Source: Ciona intestinalis (Eukaryota > Chordata > Ascidiacea > Phlebobranchia > Cionidae). Taken from it: a stretch of 64,000 bases of DNA. The stretch is from NCBI RefSeq assembly GCF_000224145.3, contig NC_020176.2, forward strand, positions 3,555,826 through 3,619,825, read 5' to 3'. Positions 1 to 12,900 of the stretch are shown in pieces. The notes under the pieces are model-generated. The model had not been told where the DNA came from and made no database searches. It saw only the letters and a list, made by a program, of their open reading frames with translations. The stretch's first letter is position 1. Every line of letters starts with the position of its first letter. The position numbers and the translations under genes are program-made.

Positions 1-1704
1 GATCCCGGTTTTTGGGAAAAACATTTTTTTGTGTGACTGCTACTAGGAATGTTCTTTTCCTTTCGCAGTGTTGCTGTCAATCATTACTTTCCATAAAGGA
101 AGAACAGGACAACTAGCTCATTAAATGACATAAGTTAAAGGGTCCATAAAAACTTTACAATATAGAACATGTAAAAGTGTTGGCTAAGCTCAAAAGGGGT
201 AATTGGTAAGCCTTTGTAAATCACAATACCTATTAACACCACAACAACTTATGTGTGAGAAAGAAATACAATGTTCTCACCGCGATCGGCTTTTAAACAT
301 TGGATACCGGGTTCAATGCTGTGTAATTTGTATTACACGTGACCTTTTACATGATACTCAACAATAATCGCTCCAACCCATGGGTGGTTACACATGAATT
401 CCAATTACCAGCCACTGAGAAAAATAATCACCTAGAAAGTTCTACAGTTCTTAATAACGTTTTATTTGTCTCTTTGATTACGATAACGTGGTGAAAAAAT
501 AGCACACAAAAAGACCGAATACAGCCACAAACTTTGACAGGTCTAACTTATAAACCAGTATGAACTGTATAAAATAGGAAACAAGTGCTACAGCGATAAG
601 TTGGTCCGTCAATCAAAGATAAATGAGTGACACTTCCTCATTTATGTCGAAATAAGAAGCGAAGTTTCCTCAGAACTTCCATAGGAAAACTTCCTATTAA
701 GTAGCGTTCAGACAGAACGTTTAACATTTTAGGCAGTTCTCTTTGAAACAATGACAGCTTAGTTAGGTCCGGAGATTTGAATTGTTGTGAAAACAGTCAT
801 AAAGTTGTGAAAACAGTCATGAAGGTTCAGTGCGTTTATGCTTTTCTGTGTAGAATATATCAACTTCCTTTGACAGCTTTATTTGGTCTGGAACTTTGAC
901 TTATCATAGAACAAAAATGTTACGGTTATGTTTGCAACACGGTTTTTCATATTCATTTATATACGTTGTTTTTGCTTCAAATTGCCATGTGACCTACGAG
1001 AGCCTGTAGCATCCACGCTGTACACTTTCTTTAAAACAGTCCATTTTTGCACCTCTAGCTCATCGAATTGTAAGTTTAAGAGTCTATAGATACTGTGTTT
1101 AACAAAGTAAATGCTACCTGCTTATCAGAGTCCGTATATGAACATTTATATAAACATTTTAATCAATATATAAATATTTTAATGTTTATATACGGACTCT
1201 GCTGCTTATAGCACCGTCAACCACTAGGAAGTAAATAAATAAACCGATAAATACTAAAATATAAACATTTTAATCAATTTTTAATCAGTGTAATCAATGA
1301 CATTTGCCTAAAACGGACTTTTGTTTATGCGTCACTTGATTAATCAAAGAGAAATGTTTAAACTGTTTAGTAATTTACCCAACCCTAAAAACAATAATAA
1401 ATTTAATTTAAATAGAAAGTGGCGCTGTTGCCTACATTTGGTCGCCATAGTAACAGCTGGTTGCGTCGGTTTCAGCGCTCGAGTTGTTAGGTTGTTTCAT
1501 GTATTTTACACTCTTTTTTATAAACGTTAGATACACGAAATTTCTGCTGTGACACATTTGCGAGTAAAATAGTATGTTTATCCCAGTATAGAGTGATAAC
1601 TACAACAGTTTAGCTGTTCATTGGTGATCCAATACAATTTTTATGTCCAATATAGCGTATACAGAGCCCTGCCAAGACAGTGTGTGTGTAATAAAATAAT
1701 TTTA
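1..1704. other. Non-coding stretch with a near-palindrome
   Basis: No convincing gene is visible here. The open frame at about 1321-1530 has no family resemblance and no splice context. The stretch contains a 20-base direct repeat around 785-822 (GTTGTGAAAACAGTCAT twice) and a near-perfect palindrome at 1126-1201. It probably holds the 5' region of the gene starting at 1735. Confidence 0.6.
1126..1201. repeat. 76-bp near-palindrome (hairpin)
   Basis: The ends CAGAGTCCGTATAT and ATATACGGACTCTG are exact inverted repeats. The AT-rich centre (AACATTTATA..., ...ATATTTTAATG) is also partly self-complementary. It could be a tiny inverted-repeat element or a cruciform-forming sequence. No target duplication is obvious. 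Confidence 0.7.
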
Positions 1705-1734
1705 GGCACCATAGCTTACTGTATACCTCCAGCT

Positions 1735-2367
1735 ATGGATTCATCAACAAAACCTCATCCAAATGCCCACTTGCAATACCACTCCAACTATAACTATCCC
1801 CCATTCAGACGAGTGATGTTGGCTGCAGTGAAGGAAGGACTCTACCATCCCCGACTCCCTACTCTACGAAGAATGGACATGGACACAGCCACTCACATGC
1901 TCTCAGACGAGCACTGCCGTACCACAACCACATGCGGGCCAAGGGATTTCAAACAAGCCAGCAGCAGCTTTTTCCAAGAAGCTGGAAAACCATTCAATGG
2001 CAAAAGTATAACCGAAACCGGAAAGAACCTGCACAAAGCGGTTCCTCGGTATCCTGATGGTGTAACTCATACAGCCCCTGCTCAGCACAGGTACATGTTG
2101 AGCCAAACTAAAGACGAATGGTCAAAATTCATCTCAGCTTCTGGAGAGTTCCGTCTCCCAGAATATGACCCGAAAAATTTCCGGTTCAGTGGTTACGCTG
2201 TAAGGTATCTGAAGCCAACAGTCAGCCAATCATGGCGCTACACTCTTCAACAAGAGCCTAAACTAGACCAGTATGCCCAGAGGCCCATCCCCGCCACAGT
2301 ATATAGTCGATACAGGGATACATTCCCACAATACAGTCGCAACATCTCTGTTGAAGCGTGGCGATAA
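1735..2367 (+). CDS. Sperm/cilium-type protein resembling TEPP (SPMIP8), 210 aa
   Basis: A single open exon encodes 210 residues. I start it at the ATG at 1735, not at the upstream non-ATG extension, because the frame before it has no family-like sequence and TTTTAG|G at 1704 looks like a splice acceptor. The protein has no membrane segment or signal peptide. It carries short aromatic/proline motifs (YHPRLPTLRRMDMDT; SGYAVRYLKPTVSQSWRY; YAQRPIPATVYSRYRDTF) typical of small microtubule-inner or sperm-associated proteins. The closest family I can recall is TEPP/SPMIP8 (testis, prostate and placenta expressed). This is from memory and not an alignment, so the name is tentative. A poly(A) signal lies at 2471. 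The next gene downstream (PP2D1-like) also belongs to a testis-biased family. Confidence 0.6.
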   Translation: MDSSTKPHPNAHLQYHSNYNYPPFRRVMLAAVKEGLYHPRLPTLRRMDMDTATHMLSDEHCRTTTTCGPRDFKQASSSFFQEAGKPFNGKSITETGKNLHKAVPRYPDGVTHTAPAQHRYMLSQTKDEWSKFISASGEFRLPEYDPKNFRFSGYAVRYLKPTVSQSWRYTLQQEPKLDQYAQRPIPATVYSRYRDTFPQYSRNISVEAWR

Positions 2368-2470
2368 ACCAAAACAATGAGATTCTTTACCAGTGCCAAG
2401 CCCAAGACATGCATCTTGAGATTCTTTTTATGTTACTGTCATTTATCGTACATAGCTTTATTTTAGATCA

Positions 2471-2476
2471 AATAAA
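2471..2476 (+). other. Poly(A) signal AATAAA
   Basis: AATAAA lies about 104 bases after the stop at 2367, in the right orientation for the TEPP-like gene. Confidence 0.6.
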
Positions 2477-2875
2477 ATGGTTTAACACTGTTTCAAAAAA
2501 AGTTCTGCCATTAATGCCTTCATAGATTTTTATGTTCCTAAAGTGTGTTACTTACTTTGTTCTGCCAAATTAGTAAAACTGTTTCATTTCTTACCTATTT
2601 TACTTGTGGTACTTTCTCTAACTGACTTCTAAACTTTGGCTGCCTCACAACTAATAAGCCATAGTTGTTTCTCTTTATGTTCAAATAACAAATACAACAT
2701 TTCAAACAAGTTCTTGCCTTTTATTTGAATATTGCCAATCTCAGTGCCAACTAGTTTTTTAGTGTACATAAGGTGCCATGTTGAATCAAAACACTTTTTA
2801 ATTGTCAGTATTGCTTAGCTGTGTCTTGCGTATGTTCCAGAACTATTGGTATAGTAATAGGATATAGGAATAATC
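2477..2875. other. Intergenic spacer
   Basis: No ORF or RNA gene is supported. An acceptor-like TATGTTCCAG ends at 2840, 35 bases before the PP2D1-like start. It could be a 5'-UTR or spliced-leader acceptor. Confidence 0.5.
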
Positions 2876-5800
2876 ATGAGTGTATTGACACTGACAGATG
2901 TACATGTCACTTGTTCTGTGTGCCATGTCACCATGCCACTAAATCAACTGATTGGCCACGAAACACACCACAAAGCTTTAAAGGTCTTAAAATTTAAAGA
3001 TGGTAAGAAAGTTGGCAAAATGATTTCTTTTTTCAAAAAACATAATTTAGTTCTGGTTTAACTATTTGTATTGTATGGTAGATCGGGCACTTGTGAAATG
3101 AAAATCGATTGATAAAAATATTCGTGCAAGATGCAGCTAGTTTGGTTATACGTGTTTTGAAAAACTAACCTGTTTTAAACATCTATTTTTATTCCACTCT
3201 ATCCCTACTGTAATTATATTTTTGCCCGATCCCTTTGTTTCACCACAGCTGGAGGTCCAGTTTCATCAGAAGTTTTACTTAAACGAAGAAGGTTAATCGT
3301 GAAAAAACTTGTTTCCAAGTACAAAGAACATCCTGACAAAAGTGGATTGCTGCAAAAACTTGATAAGTAAGATTCATGCATACCTGTGGTTCTTAAAGCT
3401 GTGAACTTTGAAAATCTTTGGCATATTTGTGTTGCTGTACATTAAGATCCTATTGCTCTAAACTCATAATAAAAAATGAGCTTTCATTTTTAGGTTTAAG
3501 TTAATAAAAAACAGCCTTTACAAATTAGCTTTCCACAGAGGCTAATTTACTTTTATTCAATATATGATGGTATGGTTTGGTATTAAAGTGTGTAATGTAA
3601 CTTAACTTTTAGACTTGACGAGTCATCTAATGTCGTACAATCAAACTTATATCGGGGTCAGTCATTATACAACACGCTTGTTCCTCATATTGATCGACCA
3701 ACATTGAAGGAAGGAAGTTTAAGAGTTGAAACTGAAGGTTAAAAAATGAAACTTTTTTGTGTTGCTGCTTTGATAGAATTTATAGTAATTGTTCCAATGT
3801 GAATATGTTGGAAACATGAAAATTATGTTGTCAATATCTCTTAAAACAATTATCAAATTTAAGAACAAACATATGTCTGGTCATCATTTAAGCTAAGTCC
3901 TAATAGAATAGACCTTTTTATGAAAAATAAGTAGATTAAAACAAAAAGTTAGATTTATTAATTACAATTTCTTTAGTGTGTATAACCGGTGTTACAACAA
4001 GTTTATTTTATAGATTGTATAATAATCACAATCTTTTCATAGATTTAATAAATGACATTCGAAGCAATGGTGTATACGAAGGTCTACCAGATTGTATTAC
4101 TGCTGTTGGTACTTGTGAAACAATGAACATTGAACATAGGAATGTAATGGAGGATAGGACTTTAATAAACACAGGGTTTCTACCTCTTGGTAATTTGAGA
4201 TAATAGATTTACTACCATTGGCCAAGAGAGTTATGTTGTATTAACTCAAATTTGATGCAATTTTTTACTCTGTATTGAAAGTATAATGTTTCATTTGTGT
4301 GACGCATTGATATTGGCAACATATTACAACAGAACTAAAGGTTTTTTATTATTTTGTTATAAACCATACTATACTCATAATGTCCGAAACAGTTTTTGTC
4401 ACTTTAAATACAATACCGAATTTTCATGTTGTCAGATGATCATTCCCCTCCAAGTTGTTACCTTGGTATGTATGATGGTCACCATGGACAAGCAGCTGTC
4501 AATCATACCAACCAATACTTGCACACATTCATTGAAAAAGAGCTGGAAAACATAAGAACTCCCGACTTTTTGACCGATGAAAAGAATCTAAACCATGATA
4601 AGATATTACAAGAGTTAAACAATGTGATAATATCCCCTCAATGTGCTGGGGATGCAGAAACTATGCAAGATACAAAAAATGATACAAATTTACTTCCAAC
4701 TGCAAAAGTACTACAATGTATGTCGAAATCATATAAAAAAATGGATGAATATTTACAGCACGGTATTGATGAGAAGTCCAGGTAAGCATAATTAAAGCAT
4801 TCGTTTTAATTAAACTTGTTTTGAAACTAATACCAAGTCATTCTGGTGTATATTACCTCACGTTGTAACGTTTATTGCCCTTACAGAATACGCTGGAGTG
4901 GGTGTTCTGCTACAAGCTTGCTTATTACTGATGAACAACCAACCACACCTACAGGTTGCCACATGTAGCTGTAATATTGGTTTATATGTAATAGTGTCTG
5001 ATAACTTAACTCTTCACTATATTCATAGTGTTTAAATTATTGTCATTTGAATGTATGTATCTCTTTCTTGCATGGCGGAGCAACGACAATTGTTTATACT
5101 GTGCCTGCTTACGGGTTACTATGTATGTGATTTTGTAGGAATGATTAATACAATATGAATAAGTTTTATTTATTTGCACTGGTTTGCAGATGGCTCTGGA
5201 GATGCTACAGATACAACATGCTCAAAATGTGGCAAAATATTTGTGGCCAATGCAGGTAGGGAGGACTTTAAAAATTTTATATCTATGAATAGTAATAGTA
5301 AAAAAAAGAAACTTTTCCATTTCTATATTATTCACACTTTATTTCTCTATAACACACATTCTTTATGCTTAAATTCCTATACTTTATTCTCTTCACTAGG
5401 CAATGTTGAGGCTTACATCTTTCATAATAACAAGGCTTTCCCTTTAACCACCCTTCATACACCTAACCTTCATACTGAAAAAGAGCGAGTGTTATCTGTC
5501 GGTGGAAAGATAATACAAAACAACAGACACCCATGCGTGAATGGAATCTTACAAACTACAAGAGGCTTAGGTAAAAATATGTTATATTTACAACCAAATG
5601 TATTCTATGTTTGATGAAGTGTTAGAATTGGTTTGGAAAGCAGTAAGTTCATGTTGGGGTCTACCACCTTCGATGAGTAATGAACCAAAAGATACGTACG
5701 TCACAGTCCCAGGGTCTTGTCATTTTATGTCATTGGAACTTAACCTTTTCATATAGTCTTTTTTAACTTTTAATATTTATAAAGAAATTAGAATTGCTGT

Positions 5801-6954
5801 TGTTTGGATGCAAACTTAAAATATTTCCCAGGTAACCATGGTGACCCTGAGTTACGAGCGAGTGTTATATCTCATCCCTCTACTGCCTCGTGTGTTATAA
5901 ACGAAGATAGTCAGTTCGTTGTCATGGCCACCTCATCTTTGTGGAAGTTATTGGATATCAGGAATGTAACGAAGATCATCAAATCTACATTCCTCTCATC
6001 AACAACAGATGAACATCCTGTCCCGATGAGGACGATTTACAAACATTCTAAACATGGTAACATATATTCTGTTATTTCTGGTACCAGGCATAATGTAAAT
6101 AATATTTCAACTGCTTATCTGGTATAGTGTAGTGTATTCCTGACATTTCATCTGCCATTTAGCAACATTTCATCAGGGAATAGTAAGTTATATCAGAGAC
6201 TATTAGGCTTGGATACAATGTTAGGCTTGGATGAGGATCCGCTTTCATTCAGGATCCTCTGAGGAGGAGAGGAGTGGAGGAGAGAGTGAGAGTGAAGATG
6301 CTCTGGAGAGGAAACTTACGAGTATTGTGGAAACGGACGAAGACAATTGTGACGAAATAGAAGAAGTTATTATCGTACAAGGAAGCGAAGACGACGACGT
6401 TTCGACACAACTAGTACGTTTTGTTTGCCTTTTACATTAATTCTAGTACTGTGGGGTAAGGTGGGACACGTTTAGCACATAATATCCAAGTATCTTGATC
6501 GCGTTTTAAACAATAAACAACGGTCTATAGAAGTAGTAAGGAAACGTTTTAATAATTTTTTCAGCGTTCTTAGTTTGCTACCAAATGGAACGAGAAAAAA
6601 AAGAATGAAATGTGTCCCTTCTTCCCCAACCTTATACTAAAAAAACACTGATGTGTTGTTGTATTAAGTAAAATCTACGCTGATGTTTTCCCGCAGCTTA
6701 GATAAATATATTATGCATCCCCTTTACTGTTTTAGAGCGTCCGTGACGAGCATACGACTGTGGAGAAGTTGTCAACGATTGGTTCAGAGCATGAGAGTGA
6801 AGACTATTCGCAACAGTATCATCCAAATTTGAACGAAGAAAGCGCTCGTATGGCGCAACTTATAAGTGAAAGGCTTGTGAAAGCAGCCTTAACTGCTGGC
6901 GCAGTTGATAATGTGTCTGTTGTGGTTGTTTTATTGAGAAAAGACTTCACCTAA
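2876..6954 (+). CDS. PP2D1: PP2C-like domain protein of the PP2D1 type, probable pseudophosphatase, 590 aa
   Basis: I join eleven exons: 2876-3002, 3249-3366, 3613-3737, 4043-4189, 4436-4781, 4887-4954, 5190-5255, 5400-5570, 5832-6056, 6253-6413, 6736-6954. All junctions are GT-AG and in phase, giving 590 residues against about 630 for human PP2D1. The N-terminus has a C-x2-C-x11-H-x3-H zinc-finger-like motif (CSVC...HETHH). A PP2C fold follows. MEDR (159-162) and YDGHHG (185-190) keep the first metal-site acidic residues, and DNVSVV near 576 keeps the last. However, the usual GDS motif reads GNVEAY (333-338), and the usual SDGLWD motif reads TSSLWK (423-428), so two metal-binding aspartates are missing. 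An acidic Glu/Asp/Ser-rich insert lies in exon 10. Intron 10 contains a MITE copy. Catalysis is therefore unlikely. PP2D1 is known mainly as a testis protein of unknown function. Confidence 0.85.
5069..5140 (+). repeat. SINE-like head fragment
   Basis: GCATGGCGGAGCAACGACA followed by TTACGGGTTACTATG and TGATTTTGT matches the head of the SINE-like family seen at 17464, 33687 and 43588 (minus). It lies in intron 6 of the PP2D1-like gene. Confidence 0.5.
6446..6638 (+). mobile_element. MITE-like element, copy 1
   Basis: It starts GTGGGGTAAGGTGGGACAC and ends GTGTCCCTTCTTCCCCAACC, an imperfect terminal inverted repeat. The inside carries the family core (AGCACATAATAT, GTTTTAAACAAT, GGTCTATA, CTACCAAATGG). 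It sits in intron 10 of the PP2D1-like gene. Confidence 0.8.
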
Positions 6955-7050
6955 CGTACCCGTGCAGCGGCAATTGGCCAACCCTGGTCTAAATCGCACG
7001 CCAGCTGATGTGGACCCCAAATTGACGTTGACGTAAGAACTTCCAAATTA

Positions 7051-7056
7051 AATAAA
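7051..7056 (+). other. Poly(A) signal AATAAA
   Basis: AATAAA lies 97 bases after the PP2D1-like stop codon, on the same strand. Confidence 0.6.
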
Positions 7057-9912
7057 GTGGCTTATTATATTTATGATTTTAATTTTTTTTGATTTTTTTG
7101 AATCTTTATAATTTTTCAACACTTTTTGTTAAGTTCTGTGCCTTTTCCCAAATCGGTAAATTTTAAGAAGCTATACCATGTATGTACAACAGTTAACAGA
7201 GGGCGCTCGTGATATAAACCGGCGAGTGTTTCCCCATGCGTCAATATACAGATTAATAAAAACAAATCAGTAATGATGATTGTCATGTATTTACATTATA
7301 TCTGTTTCAACATCTGTTATTTTTAATGCGTTACAGATTTACGTAGTTTTATTGGTTAGTTTTAACACGTATCCCTATATACCGTGTTTGGTACAAAACA
7401 TATCATTTCCCATCACTCTGGTTGCACAAGACATTGCAGCACTTAATGAATTAACATTCGATTGATTATTTCGTTATGCAACATTTCATATCATGTTACT
7501 CCGTTATCACTCACTATGTTAGAACAATGTCTGGGCCGAGCGGTCTAGTCAAGTATAAATTGCCATCATTTGTTTGCCACCCTTCATGCAATATATATAT
7601 AGCATTTCTGGTCCATAGTTGGTTAGTTTCGTTGCCGCAAGGTTTCGAAAAACACGTAAATCCCAACTAAACCTTTATTAATGGTTTTGGATTTTGTCTA
7701 GCCCGATCAATTAAGACCACTTAGATGACCTTTATCGTGTCCCATTCACCCCCTTGCTTTTAAACGCTTGCGGTTTGAGGTTGGCTTGCAGGAGGTTGGC
7801 TTGTAACTTCGTGTGCACCTTGTCTAACTGCCATAAGGATAAATAGAGGTCAGGAAACCTCGCTAAATTGGGACGATTGTTCTCGGCTGATGGATTTATG
7901 CGGTTCTCACATTTCGCGGATAATGAAAAGGGAAATGTTACGATTTGCTGCCGTTTCAATTGAAAAGGTTACGCAATAAAATAAGAATTAGGCCTTTAGA
8001 CGTCGATTGTTTGCATCGCCATGGTGTTTCTTATTTGAACGAACAACAATAGCTCAATAAATACATTTTACACAAGCAAAGCGCTATGTAGCTTTCAGGT
8101 TTACGAATTTCTAAGTATACGCGTGTATTTATATACATATATGTTGCCAAACATTGCACAATCGTTTTGACTAATATAAATTGCCGAACACATATTGACT
8201 TTTACACTATAGAACATTGAAACTAAAACTTAGAAATACGTCGCGATAAATTTTTTACACTATTCTGTGTACATGTATGCCATTATCTGATGGCGGAAAC
8301 ATAAACCTATTTCTACCCGTGTTTGCCCTTTTGTTTTAGTTTCCACCCGAAAGCATAGTCTGCACGATTACATTACGCAGTCCTCGTTATACCCAGGTCG
8401 CAAATGATCGACCTTCCGTTTCAGTCAATCCTATCGCCAGCAGGTCACGTTTAATCAGAACATGTTTGCGCGTGACCAATCAGCAACTATTAAAATTACC
8501 GTCGCTGCGGCTTAACTCAGCAACCCTTTAGTGGATGTAGTAAATGTATTTAATCAATCATTTGATGTGTTTTTTTTATGTCAAATTTAAACTGGCGCTG
8601 AGCTCGGAAAATTTCCTGAACGTGCTTACTTTGAAAAAGCGTGCTGATACAGATTTTTACTGAGGTAAAATTAGACAGAGAGTTTCGTTTTTCCAGCCGC
8701 AGTACACGGAAGTACGCTGCAAACAATGCAACAATATATACGCCTTGTATTAAATTAAAAGAAGCAAAGCCGAAGGATATGCGGTGCATGCAGTAAGCCA
8801 ACTGTCTTGGCTGCGTGGTTAAAGGAAATTGGTGAACGAGCGATTACTCGACCAACGCGCAATCAATCGCGTGTTAAAAGTGTTGTCGAAAGTGGAAAAC
8901 GCAAAGCTGTATTTACTGCGGCAAGCGTCTAAGCGTGCCACACAAGAGCTGATAAACAACACTTCATAAGAAGCGGTGAATTAATGATGACAGTCGCGCA
9001 GGAAAGGCAAAGCGGACGCCGCAGATTTATCATAGAAATCAAATATCTTTTTCGTGGCCAATTTATCCGGTTACCTCGAAGACAAATCTGAGTTTCTCGC
9101 CTCAGTTTCCGACCAACGAAACCTTCAATCCCGAAAAGATCGCTTGAGGAGTGCAGTGTTGCTGGGCGTTTTTTTACGATGAAAGTGCTAAATTTTTAAA
9201 CGAACCTAATCAGATTTTATGTGGTAGAATTACTATAAACGGCTGGTTAAAACTATAGTGAAAATTTTACTCGGCAACACTGGCCGGCGTCAATGCAGGC
9301 TTCAGTGAGGCTGTCACATTTCCTATTCTCGTAAATAAACATTGAGATAGCGGCATCTGAAAGTCGATCTGATAGATGTGTTTGATTTGCTACGATGTTC
9401 TGCCGTCGGATTAGCAGCTTAAAGACTGATAGTTTACTTTGCGTGTAGCAATTGCTACTTTGCAAGCTACGAACAGGATAGAGAAAATATATTTATAAAT
9501 AAGTCAGTTATTAAAGAAATTGCGACTTAAAACAGGTAAGGTGATAAATAAATGTTGGAGTTTAGAGGGCAAGAACGAAAACCTGGAAATGTGAATTTCG
9601 GCTTGTTCATATAAAACACGAAAGGCAAAGTAAATGTTCATTATTGTGATTAGTTTCCACTTTTAATTGTTTTCCTGCCCGTTGCATTATAACCGCATGT
9701 ACCTGATGTACACGAATCAATTGAGCGCACACATAGCCGTAAGTTTACCCGGAAAACCTACACCCCATGTATTGATGTTAGCCAGGTTCACATTATGCAA
9801 CAGTCAAAGAGTCATTTTACGTCGAGCTGACAACATTCTCATTATTTCTCCTTCAGGTTATTTATACCTATAGAAAAGTATTAGAAACTCTGTTTTATAA
9901 GAAATTAAGGCG
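7057..9912. other. Non-coding region upstream of HLX
   Basis: This is about 2.9 kb with no supported gene. The short open frames here show no domain features. A small direct repeat (AGGTTGGCTTG) occurs near 7780-7805. Its position before a developmental homeobox gene suggests promoter and enhancer DNA, but no specific site can be proven by eye. Confidence 0.55.
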
Positions 9913-12900
9913 ATGGCTTCGGCTACAGCAAACATAAGAGACACCATGCGATTTAAAGAAAGAGGGAAATGCCAGCAGAATTTTAACCGTATGGGTATTG
10001 TCGATCTCAGTGTCGGAAAATACGGTTTAAAAATTGCGAACCAAAGTCCAGAATTAAACGGGAAAGTCTTCACTGATCAGGTACCATATATGTCTAAAGA
10101 TACTTATTACGTTTTCAGTTTAGATTGCGTACACCCTGTATTTGTATATATGTCTAAGTTTGCTCAGTATATTTAGTTACTTTTAGTTTTTGGTAATAAT
10201 GAAAATACGATACCCAGCACCAAACTTTTTTCAAATATCATCATTTTTATATATTTTGACGTTCAAGGTTCCAAATTGTGAGGAACGACAATCAAGTGGT
10301 CGAAAAAACAGCCTCAAATTCGGCATCGATGCGATTTTAGGTTCCAAAGAGGAATCTGAGAAAAAAATAGAAAGGAATCCTCGTCAGCAAAAATCGCCGC
10401 CAACTCTTGCCGATGTTGCGCGTATTTCTGGAACACCCTCTGACATTGAAAACAGGGAAGGAAGAGCCTTCAACCTTGTTAACTTATTCGCCCAGCAATG
10501 CCATCAGAATCTAAACAGACTTAACAAACGCAATGAAGTTTTAAAAAGGCCACAGTTTCATCCATATGCCGAAGGTCTTCAGGATATAAACTTAGCCAGA
10601 CACGCCCTGGATTCTTTAAGCAACGGGAAGCCAGCCATGCCGTTTGAAACTAACCCTGTTGTCGAAACAAAGCGCAGTTTAGATTCATTACGGGTTCAGT
10701 CCAACCTATGCACCAGCGGCGCCGATAGGACCCGGCCATATTGCATTTCGCAGGCGAAGCACGCCGCCGCCGAACACCGGGCGTCACAGAATCCTCGGCA
10801 GGGAAACGCGAATCGAAATCCGGCAGAAGCCGTCGGATCGCTTCGAAGTGACGGTGACGTTTCGAACCGCGCACAGAAGTTCTTACCAATCACAAACAAA
10901 CATGACAGCAATTATAAACACTCTGACAATCCTCGTGAGTTTCTACCCCCAGCATATGCGATATATGAACAAGGGTTGAAAGAAAGATCATCCCCAGATT
11001 CTGATGACGTTTTTCATGAAGAACCGTCACACCCATCTTACCCTTCCTCGTCCACAAAACCTTACTTTCCACGTCATTATTCCCTGCATTCCGAACCAAT
11101 GACGTCACCAGAGCGTATTTCGCCACCACAACAAACCGAAGGTAAAAAAAACAATGTTTAAATCTCACATTTGGTGTACATGGTATAAATGAGTGCCTTT
11201 CTTTATTAAACATTCGAAATCAAAGCAAATAATTGTGTTGGAATGGCAAATAGTAAATTACTTAAAAAATGACCGCCACCAGTGATGTTTGTGGCAAACT
11301 ACTGTTTTTAAATGTTCTATCATTGCGTTGCAGGTCGCACCACACATCAGCTTTCTCATTTTGCGCAGGCATCAGTCGGAAACCCGCAAAACGAAACGCA
11401 GAAAATGAATTTCCAGCATGGCCTACCTCTCGCCACTTTTCAAGCATGGCAAGCACTCGCGTACCGTAAGTGGAATCATATTAATGAACCTCTTATTAAA
11501 ATAGAGTATAAACAGCAATAAAACTTTGTATTTTCGTGCAGACCCGGCGCTGAGGAACATTTTACCGACGGCGTATCCTTACGACAGTCGAAGTGCTGCA
11601 GCAATGGCGCTGGCGCTTCGACCAAGCCTGAAAAGTGCCAGCTCTCTTGGTCCGTTCCGGGAGAACAGCGCCACTTTCCACCACCAACGAGGAAGGGCGT
11701 TTTCTTCCAACGCTGCAATGCCACCACAGCTCTATAACGATAGCCGTGGAGCGCCAAAGAAAAGGCGGAAGTGGAGCCGCGCTGTTTTCAGGCAAGTAAC
11801 ACGTCCAATAGAATAATAACACGGACAAAACATTTCTTTTAACTTTCTCTTTTATTTACAGTCTGATGCAGAGGCGTGGGCTAGAAAAGAGCTTCCAGGT
11901 TCAGAAATACGTTGCGAAACCTGAACGCAGAGGACTGGCTGAAGCTCTTGGTCTCACCGATGCGCAGGTAAACACCATAATATAACTACTTAGACCTTTA
12001 ACGATATCGAAGAAACGTTTTGAAAAGTGAATAAACAGAAAAATGACAGCCGGTGAGAATAAAGGGTAGGGTGGGGGAAGATGGGACACCTTTTCTATTT
12101 TCTCGTTCCATTTGGTGGTAAACAAAGAAAATTGAAAGAATTAAACAAACGTAACCTCATGACTCTTATAGACCATTGTTAATTGTTTAAAACAACGATC
12201 AAATTATTTGAATATTATGCGGTGAAGATGACCCGTCTTCCTCCACCATACTAATAGGGAACTGTAGTAAAAAAGAGTGCCTATGCCATGGGTATTTAAA
12301 TAGAGACGGGAAAATAAGTTGGCTATTTAAGAGCGGCATTTGAGCAAAATTACGCCATTGTTCATTGTGTTTCATACACTTTGATTCTTATTTTATTCTT
12401 TTAGCAAGGGACTTTCGGGATGACTTCCGTTAACCAAAACAAAAATGGGAAATTTTATGGCTGACGATGCCTCATTGTATGCTCCGTGTGTATCTTAAGG
12501 GCGATTGGAGATTAACAGTGGCTAGCTGTAGCCGCCATCTTATAGGCTACATCGGGACATCAGCATTGTGCAGACGCGTCATTGTTTTCTAATCGTTTCC
12601 TAAATTTGTGCCTAAACTTTATTGGAGTCAAATTATGTCTTGGCAGTCTCATTAACACGGATTAATCTCTCAGAACACGATTCGCCGAGAACGGTGGACG
12701 GTAAATAAAAGATCACAACACGTTTCTTAGAAAATATAATGCAGCCTGTTGTCAGCAACGTTACTTGAACCCGTGACCGTTGCTGCTTTTATCGAAGCTT
12801 CCGCTTTTAAAGTGACCACTATAACGTTATAATATTGCGACGACCGAACAAGCAATTAGAAAAAGCTAGGAAAGACATGACACGTTTGCTCCGTTGCCAG

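Noticed and set aside
10650-11213. Minus-strand frames opposite HLX exon 2
   Set aside because: Shadows of the HLX coding exon, which has family motifs and consistent splicing.
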